Under the pieces are notes generated by a model. The model was not told the origin of the DNA and did no database searches. It worked only from the letters and a program-made list of their open reading frames with translations. Position numbers and translations under genes: made by a program. A stretch of DNA of 64,000 nt, from positions 70,102,819 to 70,166,818 of the forward strand of contig NC_037094.1 of NCBI RefSeq assembly GCF_002994745.2. Direction: 5' to 3'. This DNA comes from Rosa chinensis. Its lineage: Eukaryota > Streptophyta > Magnoliopsida > Rosales > Rosaceae. Of the stretch, positions 57,059 through 64,000 are shown piece after piece. The stretch's first letter is position 1. Each line of letters opens with the position of its first letter.

Positions 57059-57770
57059 CAAGGTCGGCTCTGTGACTTTAGAGGCCCAAGGCAAATGGAA
57101 TTTTGAGGCCTAAAGAAAATACTTAAATCAATTTAAAATTAAGATTTCATATTATCACACTATTACTGAAATATGATTCGTCTTGCATTCTTAGATGCAA
57201 AGATGCTAATCAAACTTACATAATCAAATTTTCCAACAATATATTTTTCAATAGATATTAGTCTACCACTCAATCTCTCTTGTGATGTAGTACACCAAAA
57301 GCAAGATTTGATCAATTTCAACTTACAAATTGTGTGACAAAGCCAATTCAAGAGTCAATCCAAGTATTGAAGTTAAATTAATATTTTCGTCGTCTTTTTT
57401 TTATATTTCTAAATAAATTTGTCATTGTCTTCAGATCTTGTTGAATGAATAATGTTTTTACCGCAAAGCAAACCTTCTAGTTTTTCTACTGTCTTTTTCT
57501 TCTTCTTCTTATTATTATTATTAATTTTTTTTCCTTTTGGGTTGGTCACGTAGCACATGTTTAACTTTTCCTTTTCTAACTTATATTTAATTTCTTTTTT
57601 GAGTTGGGCCCCTGCGTTACATACTACAGTTACTACTTCTTTCCGTTTCTTCTATTCGAGTTCTTCTTCTTTTTTAATAGCTGGGCAACATAATAATTTT
57701 TTTGAGGCCCACAAAATTAGAGGCCCTCCTAGGCCTGGGCATAGTTCTCCTAGGTTCAAGGCCGGCCCAG
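57059..57770. mobile_element. Non-autonomous hAT element
   Basis: The ends are CAAGGTCGGCTCTG and, inverted, CTGGGCCGGCCTTG, close to the CAGGGCCGGC-type termini of plant hAT elements. The octamer ATAACTAA flanks both sides (57051-57058; 57771-57778). Subterminal AGAGGCCC/GGGCCT words occur at both ends. No transposase. Confidence 0.8.
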
Positions 57771-57778
57771 ATAACTAA

Positions 57779-58505
57779 GTCCCAATATCAGAGGGCGAAT
57801 CTTTCATATCATAAAATTGTGACGGTGGTCCTTAATCGATCTATCCTTCTCACTAATGCATACTTTTGCATGTGGTTGTTTGGATGTTGCAAAACTTTAA
57901 ATGATCCAATTGCATTCATGGTTTATGCATGTCCCACACTACTCTACAAGTCCTAAATTATTCCCCCAGTCTAATCACTTGTGCATAATACAGCTAGAAA
58001 ACAATAATTAATCAGATGATCATCACCACCGACTAATCACACAAGTCAAATTTGTTCCAATTGAATCTCCATAACAAGGATTTAGTTTTTACCAAAGCAA
58101 TTGTTCAACCCTGGCTCTTTTTACCTTACTAGTTTTGTTGGTCATACCAAAAATTTATTTAAATCATAACCACATGATGTGGAGGATGAATATATGGTTA
58201 CCTAGACAAGAGAAATGCATGGTTATTTCTTTATATGTTTTTTGCTCTTGTTGAAGATGTTCCAAGTGTTTAATCGGTTCATTGTTACGATTGATGGACT
58301 TGATCGTGGGTTCGTAAATATGCCTTCTCATTAGTCGGTAGAGATGAGTTGTTTCTTTGCCTTCTTTAGTGACCTCCAATTTTGGCGTTTCTTTTTATTG
58401 GTGCACACAATTAAGTTAATTAAAGTAATTAGGTTAGAGCAGTTGATGATTCCATGCTTTTGATTTTTTCGATTTGGTCTTTATGTCCTCTGTTGTGCTC
58501 CAGAG
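57779..58505. other. Intergenic stretch, no gene seen
   Basis: Two short ORFs without family resemblance; no structural signals. Confidence 0.4.
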
Positions 58506-58509
58506 TTTT

Positions 58510-58800
58510 AGTTTTATTTATTTTTATTTTTTTTATTGAAAGAAAGATTCATTCGTTATTAAGAAAAGACTACATCAAGAAGTATATAGTGGTCTCATTA
58601 AAACCCTCACAAGTCGGTTGGAAAAAATACCACACTCCATTTACACACAATCAAATACTTGACTCTCTAACTATTGAATTAAGTCAATCCAACGACATCC
58701 TCCAACAATAAGTAGGGAAAAGTAGGAAAAGCGCGGCCCTTGTCACACAATGGGCAGCCTTATTACACTCTCTAGAGATATAACCCCACTACAAGACTGA
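58510..58800 (-). mobile_element. 3' end of a LINE retrotransposon
   Basis: On the minus strand the sequence encodes RECNKAAHCVTRAALFLL, which resembles the end of the LINE RNase H domain (usually REANRVAHxLA). A short 3' UTR follows, then an A-rich tail (CAATAAAAAAAATAAAAATA, 58513-58540). The 5' part is missing, as is usual for LINE insertions. Confidence 0.5.
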
Positions 58801-59722
58801 AAATGACTCAAAAGTACATTTGCTTCATCAACAAGAACTTCATCTGAGTTGAGGTCATCTTGATTAGAACTCCAAAATTTATGAATACTATTATCAGTTC
58901 TTTAAAAACATGATTTTATATTTCAATCACAAAATAGATTTTTGTTCAAGAATCACCTTTTTCTTTCAAATATGATTTTCTCTCTTTTTAAAATTTTATT
59001 TTTATCCTATACATAAATTTATTTGACATGCATGCATTATACATTCATCTCATGCATGTCTGTGATGTTAAATTCAAATATGCAATTATGGATTACAGTC
59101 ATTACACTAAGTATTAATCAAATATCAAAACTATTTTGAAAGTTTGATCAGCAAATGTGGCGGATCCTGATATAACAAGCGATGCTGTCTATCACTTTAG
59201 ATATTGCAGTTAGCAAGCTATCTAGCTGTGTGCATATATACTTTGGACATTGGACACTGGACCTACAAGAATTAAGAGTTGGCACACAAATAGGTAAGTG
59301 GGGTATAAGGAAAATGAGTTTGTATTTGAATCATATTTAACATGCATGAGTATATGAACTTTTTAATTCTTTAAAACGGTTCTGATCCTTCATCAGATCA
59401 GGAATTTCAGAATACATGGTACTATATATTATGCTTACAGTTTATCTGGGTTTCTAAAGTTGTCTGCATGCATGTAAATGTAATAGATACCTTGGCCCCA
59501 ACATCCCCCAGGAATAATATCACTCCTTGATTTTGTTTGGTTCACAGGGAAAGTATTTCTAGAAAAATACAATCAGTTATTAGCCTATTAGGGTTAGAGC
59601 TTTTTGACCTTACTTCTACTCTTCTAAAATTACCAAATGCACATTTTAAAATCAAAAGCATTTATGATTGTATTTCATAGATATAGTTTAAGTTTTTTTC
59701 GCTCATAAAACTATGTTTCATT
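58801..59722. other. AT-rich intergenic stretch, no gene seen
   Basis: No ORF or repeat of note. Confidence 0.4.
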
Positions 59723-60039
59723 TAAAGTTATGGGAAAATGATCATTTACCCGATTTTAGGCTAAAAATTGCCCACTTGCTCCACCAACTGTTTTTTAACC
59801 CCATTTACCAAAAACACTCTAAGAGATTATTTCCCCTTTACCCAATTAATTCTTTTTTCTTTTTTTTTGAGACTTTTTTGCCCTCTCCTTCTTTCTCACT
59901 TAGAGAGAGAAGTCACCTTCCACCTTGCTGTGCTCCGGTGACCAGTGGCCGGCGCGGTCTCCGGCGACCAGCGACCGGTGACCGGATTCCGGGAACCGAT
60001 AACCGAAATCCGGCGACCGATGACTGGAATCCGGAATCC

Positions 60040-60240
60040 GGCTATTATTGCCCCCCAGTAATCATATTACTGCCCCTCAGTAATCATATTATTGCCTCCC
60101 AAAAATCATATTATTGCCGTCCAGTGAATTGTATGAACTCCAAAAACCAAAATGAATACACTACAGGAACAATTGATCAATTTATAATCATATTACTGCC
60201 CCCCAGTAATCATATTATTGCCCCCCAATACAAAGTCCAA
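60040..60240. repeat. Interspersed ~20-bp repeats in the MULE
   Basis: TATTGCCCCCCAGTAATCAT and close variants occur at least five times with irregular spacing; a relative (CTGCCCCCCAGTAGACCA) occurs at about 60408. Confidence 0.88.
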
Positions 60241-60779
60241 TGTCTCTACTGCCTCCCAATAGACCACCAAAAATGCACCATTTTGTAGGATTCACAGATA
60301 ATTTGACTTTAATACACAGAAAACAACAGGTAACTTATCAAAACACCACACTATAGTGATCCCTGTCCATCGTATCAAAGTCTACTGGGGCCAATAATGT
60401 GTCTACTGCCCCCCAGTAGACCATCAAACAAACCCCACAGTTACATTGCAATGTCAGATTACTCACATTGTTGAACATATAGTAGATCATTGGGCTCCAA
60501 TCTAATAGACATTCAAAAAAAAAAAATTTTCTATTCATTGCCAAAAAAAAAACTGAACAACAATTCTTTAAAAAAAAAAAAAAACGCAGCAACCAGATAA
60601 ATCAGAAAAAAAAAAAAAAAAAAAAAACCGTCAAATTTTTCCTCCGGCCACCCATGCTTCCCCTTTAGACACCCATGCTCCTTCAGTTCGATTCCAGTAC
60701 GATTCCGACCGGCTGCCTTCGTCTTCTCCAGTCGATCTAAAGAGGCTCCGGGGATTTAAGGGGCGAAACTACGACCAAC

Positions 60780-60935
60780 TCCAGAAGCAAAGCAACTCCA
60801 GATCAGTGAGCCTCCAGAAGCAAAGAGGCTCCGGGAGCAAAGAAGCAAAGAAACTGCGGAGTTTTGGGTAAGTGGAATTCGGTAAGCTCCGGGAGCAAAG
60901 AAGCAAAGAAACTGTGGTCACCGGTCCCTAAATCG
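60780..60935. repeat. Short direct repeats in the MULE
   Basis: CTCCGGGAGCAAAGAAGCAA followed by AGAAACTG occurs twice (about 60830 and 60886), with shorter related units AGAAGCAAAG before them. Confidence 0.85.
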
Positions 60936-61009
60936 CATCAGAAAGTGCGAGCTTTTGATCATCAGAGTTACCAGGAGTCCAGATCAGTGATCGGTACCAG
61001 ATCGGTGTT

Positions 61010-61120
61010 CGGCGATTGACGGTGGGCTTGAGGTCGACGAAGATGGGGCTTGGGATGTGATAGCCGGCGCCGGGCTCGAGGTCGACGATGAAGGTGTTGA
61101 AGGCGTGGTCGGCACTGCCG
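61010..61120 (-). pseudogene. Captured alpha-tubulin-like fragment
   Basis: The minus strand encodes DHAFNTF, then GAGYHIPSPIFVDLKPTV. Alpha-tubulin N-terminal regions read [27 protein letters not shown], so spacing and most anchor residues agree. Seven residues between AFNTF and GAG fit poorly, and the downstream part (RRTPIWYRSLI) only loosely matches RTGTYRQLF. I infer a decayed captured exon of a tubulin gene. Confidence 0.6.
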
Positions 61121-61318
61121 GCTGGAGAGAGAGAGAGAGACACTCTGGGAGGAGAGAGAGTTTGAGGGAGAGAGAGATCGATGAGTTTTAGGTGAATTGA
61201 TAGGGCAAAATTGTCAATAGATATTAAATTGGGTAAGTGGGGTTAAAAAACTCTTAGTGGAGTAAGTGAGCAATTTTGTTGTTGAAATTGGGTAAGTGGT
61301 CACGACCCCTAAAGTTAT

Positions 61319-61963
61319 TTCTCGGTGATCGGGAGTGATTATTAACACTTTAACTACTTATATATTGTGTAGAAGCATTTTCTAGTACTATTTAAATACT
61401 ATATTGAAAATCATTTTATGCACCGACTGTGCAAATGACCAAACATAAAACACTATTTGACAGTGCTTCTTGAGGAAGCAAAGGCCATAACTTCCTCAAG
61501 AAGCACTGCCAAGTAGTGCTTTTACATTGCACTTGGATTCTAACAAAAGCGCGTCAAACATGCCTTTACAGAAAAATACTGGAATCGAATTAATTGAACT
61601 CTGGTGTACTGTATAGCACTCCTATATTAATTTCTTCTGCATTCGATCAGACTTGCAATAAAATATTAAAATCACTCAACAACTCTGCATGTCTGAGCCT
61701 TATTCATTCATGGCTAATTATGCTTCACTATTTTGATGGTGGTATAAATGCCACTTTTTTCTCCTTAATTTCTTTACCATAATTAACAAGGTGAGAACTG
61801 AGAACAAGGAAATTGATGGGAGTTCTGAAAGGTTGCTGACACAGTGACATTAGTGAACTAGAAGTTTGATAAGTAGTTAATGCAGAAAAGATTTCGAGAA
61901 TTTCTGATCGTTCGTTTCCATGCATGCTTGGAATCTCAAGTAACAAGCAGGTCGAAAAAATAG
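61319..61963. other. Intergenic stretch with a small hairpin, no gene seen
   Basis: Apart from the hairpin at 61449-61525 I see only AT-rich sequence and chance ORFs. Confidence 0.4.
61449..61525. repeat. Short inverted repeat (hairpin)
   Basis: CAGTGCTTCTTGAGGAAG and CTTCCTCAAGAAGCACTG are exact inverse copies around a 12-nt loop. Weaker pairing extends each arm to about 33 nt (AAAACACTATTTG / CAAGTAGTGCTTTT). It is probably the core of a small MITE rather than an RNA gene. Confidence 0.85.
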
Positions 61964-62181
61964 GGATTTAAATTTGCTCACCACTAATATTATAGTGGTG
62001 ATATCACTATTTAATATAAAAATATAAAACTGTCATGTGTTATAAAATATAATTATAGTCAATTATGATGTTTTATTAAAAAAATAAATTTTAAGTATTA
62101 AATTAATTCTACATGACGTGACAAATTTTAATATGATAGTGATATCACTACAAAATAAAAATTGTGAGCAAATTTGAATCC
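61964..62181. mobile_element. 218-bp MITE
   Basis: The left end GGATTTAAATTTGCTCACCA and the inverted right end GGATTCAAATTTGCTCACAA match over about 18 bp. Inside both, TAGTGATATCACTA palindromes recur (about 62010 and 62137). A target-site duplication is not clear. Confidence 0.75.
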
Positions 62182-64000
62182 AGTAACTAGCTAGACAGTT
62201 GAGAGCACAGACTAGTCAAGTGAAAAGATCGAGTAGCCAAGTGTCTGAGGGTCTGAAGCTTGCTGGTACCTCCTGCATATATAATGAATGAACTTGTGGC
62301 ATTTTGCAGCTTTGGGGACAATTTTTAATACAATACAAACCAGCACGAAATTAAGAAATTAAATATATGACAATTAATTCACAATTTTGTGCTGAACCAC
62401 GTCAAAATTTTTTTGAGAAACTCTAGAATGTACAAGTGTAGTGTAAGCAGTTCATTAAAGCTTTCTGAGCTAAAACGCGCACGGGATAATATAGGCTAGG
62501 TGTTGAATTATTTAATAAGGGTCATGTTGTGGTATATTATTTTTAAAGTGGGTAAATTATTCCAATACGTTTATGAGTATAGGAAAATTTTACAATATAT
62601 TATCAAGGTGCGCTCTTTGTGTTTTTATTTTGCCAACTAGCCGAATGATTTTATATCTTTTGAACTTACGTGGATGAGTTCAGTTTGAAAAAAATAAAAG
62701 GTCTAGAAATTAAGTTCAATCATATTTTTAGTTCACCAATTAATTCAAGTTTTTATTCTCAATATCTTCATAACCTTGATTGTATTCTTAAAAATAAAAA
62801 ACCTTCGTTGTCTAACACGACATTATAATTTATTTCAATTATAATTGTTTGCATGAGGTCGACCGATTGCTTCAAAATACCAAACTCAATCTAATTAACA
62901 TCATCACTTATGCAGTTACTAGTTAATTAGTTAGTCATCAATGAAAATAATTCATGATACTTAATTTTGGCATGGCATGCTTTAATTTGTGCTGGCTACG
63001 ATTGCCGTTTCAATTGAACCTATGCATTGTCCTTTTGCCGTCCGATCATGGTTTGATTTGATTGTTAAGTTGGATGGCAAACAATATAGAATGCAGTAGG
63101 ACCGGTACATGAGTACTAGGCGATGCACTCTTATTAACCATATATTATGATGCTGAGATTCTTTAATTTCCCTTTCTAATTGATACATGATAGACATAAA
63201 TTGATTGACTGATAGATACTTCACTCCAGATATGATCAATGTACTGCATGAGTAGTAATTGTCTTTGATAACTCAAAATCTCTTTTTTCTACTTAGCGTA
63301 TATATACCAACTCCAATTAAACCTAGTAGTAGTCCCCCATAATTCTAGTGTTCAATCATGTTTTAGTCCACTTAATTAACCCAATCTTTTGAGATTCATA
63401 TTTAGCTGGTTTTTCCTTCTAAAACTTCAACACTAGCTTATAAGCCACACGTAAGCTAGAAACTTAATCGTACCTCAATTTAGTTGTTATATCTCGTGTT
63501 TTATAATATTTTTGAAAAAGTAATATATATTTAAATTTAAGAATTCATTTAATACGGATGAAAATATCACTTGAGCACTCATCGTTTCTAATCACATTTT
63601 ATGTTATTATTTGTGCTTTTTTCAAAGAGTTCTTTTTTATATTTCTGCTTTGCATGTAGATAAATAAAACATTAGGCAAGAGCATTTTCTCAGGGTGTCA
63701 TTTATTCCTCATCCTCTCAAGTCGATCTCAACCTAAATGAAGGATGCCCAAGGTCCCCCACCTTTTCCCCAAAAGACGAGGTACGTGTGCCCGTTCCCCC
63801 ATGTATAGTACAAGTGTACAACACAACCACATAAGGAGGATACAGAGCATTACGCCTCAAAACAATAGTAACCGCTCCAAAAAAACGATATTATCCCTCC
63901 AAAACCAGTTTTTCTTTTCTTTTCTTTTTGACTCCCATATTTTTTCATATTGTTCGTGGTATCCCAAATGTTTTCTTGGTATAAAGATTAATCCGTCGGG
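62182..64000. other. Intergenic stretch, no gene seen
   Basis: AT-rich to the end of the window. No ORF above chance, no structural RNA signal, no obvious repeat. Confidence 0.4.

Larger units (their letters stand above)
59732..61309. mobile_element. Mutator-like element (Pack-MULE type)
   Basis: The left end GGGAAAATGATCATTTACCC and the inverted right end GGGGTCGTGACCACTTACCC lead into imperfect inverted repeats of roughly 150 bp that share TTGCYCACTTRCTCCAC and TTTTTTAACCCCA. The 9-bp TAAAGTTAT is duplicated exactly (59723-59731; 61310-61318). The interior is GC-rich and contains ATTGCCCCCCAGTAATCATA repeats, GCAAAGAAGCAAAGAAACTG repeats and an alpha-tubulin-like piece. No transposase. Confidence 0.88.

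Noticed and set aside
59713..60288. 191-aa plus-strand ORF
   Set aside because: It starts outside the MULE, crosses its inverted repeat and runs through short repeats; no coherent domain.

Overview
This window is plant nuclear DNA, most likely from a eudicot (a Rosaceae-type genome fits the repeat types, but that is only an impression). The evidence is an intron-containing elongator tRNA-Met, two genes with short plant-type introns, and a dense, nested load of plant transposable elements. Only two host protein genes look intact. Both are on the minus strand: a TT1/WIP-type C2H2 zinc-finger gene (30000-31196, two exons) and an ARP1/RBM24-like single-RRM gene (36344-39862, six exons whose reading phases all agree, 281 aa). 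One tRNA gene (55727-55811) lies further right.

Layout. 1-9753: a decayed Tat-lineage Ty3/gypsy element on the minus strand (LTR, gag, protease, RT, two RNase H domains, integrase), with a spliced, broken antisense ORF at its far end. 10329-14888: a CACTA element (3-bp TSD ATT) carrying a bHLH exon. 15241-23167: a second CAC-ended element (TSD TTT) carrying eIF3f exons and interrupted by a 2.9-kb solo LTR (19599-22494, TSD GGATC). 23-30 kb: PPR-like debris, LTR fragments and an unassigned repeat. 31998-33737: a Pack-MULE (10-bp TSD) with a piece of the purine-synthesis enzyme FGAM synthase. 34322-34722 and 34940-35540: a fold-back element and a small hAT. 40490-45140: a degenerate ~225-bp repeat array invaded by a hAT element (41108-44394, TSD TTTTGAAA) that itself holds a 524-bp tandem satellite with a dimeric higher-order pattern. 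47555-52584: a composite gag-only Ty1/copia element (TSD AAATC) with inverted internal LTRs and a TRIM-like piece. 57059-57770: a hAT. 58510-58800: a LINE tail. 59732-61309: a second MULE (9-bp TSD) with an alpha-tubulin-like piece. 61964-62181: a MITE.

The recurring theme is capture of host gene pieces by DNA transposons: four different elements (two CACTA-like, two MULE-like) each carry a recognisable fragment of a different host gene (bHLH, eIF3f, FGAM synthase, alpha-tubulin). No CRISPR, operon or bacterial features are present. All family names come from reading motifs by eye; no database search was run.
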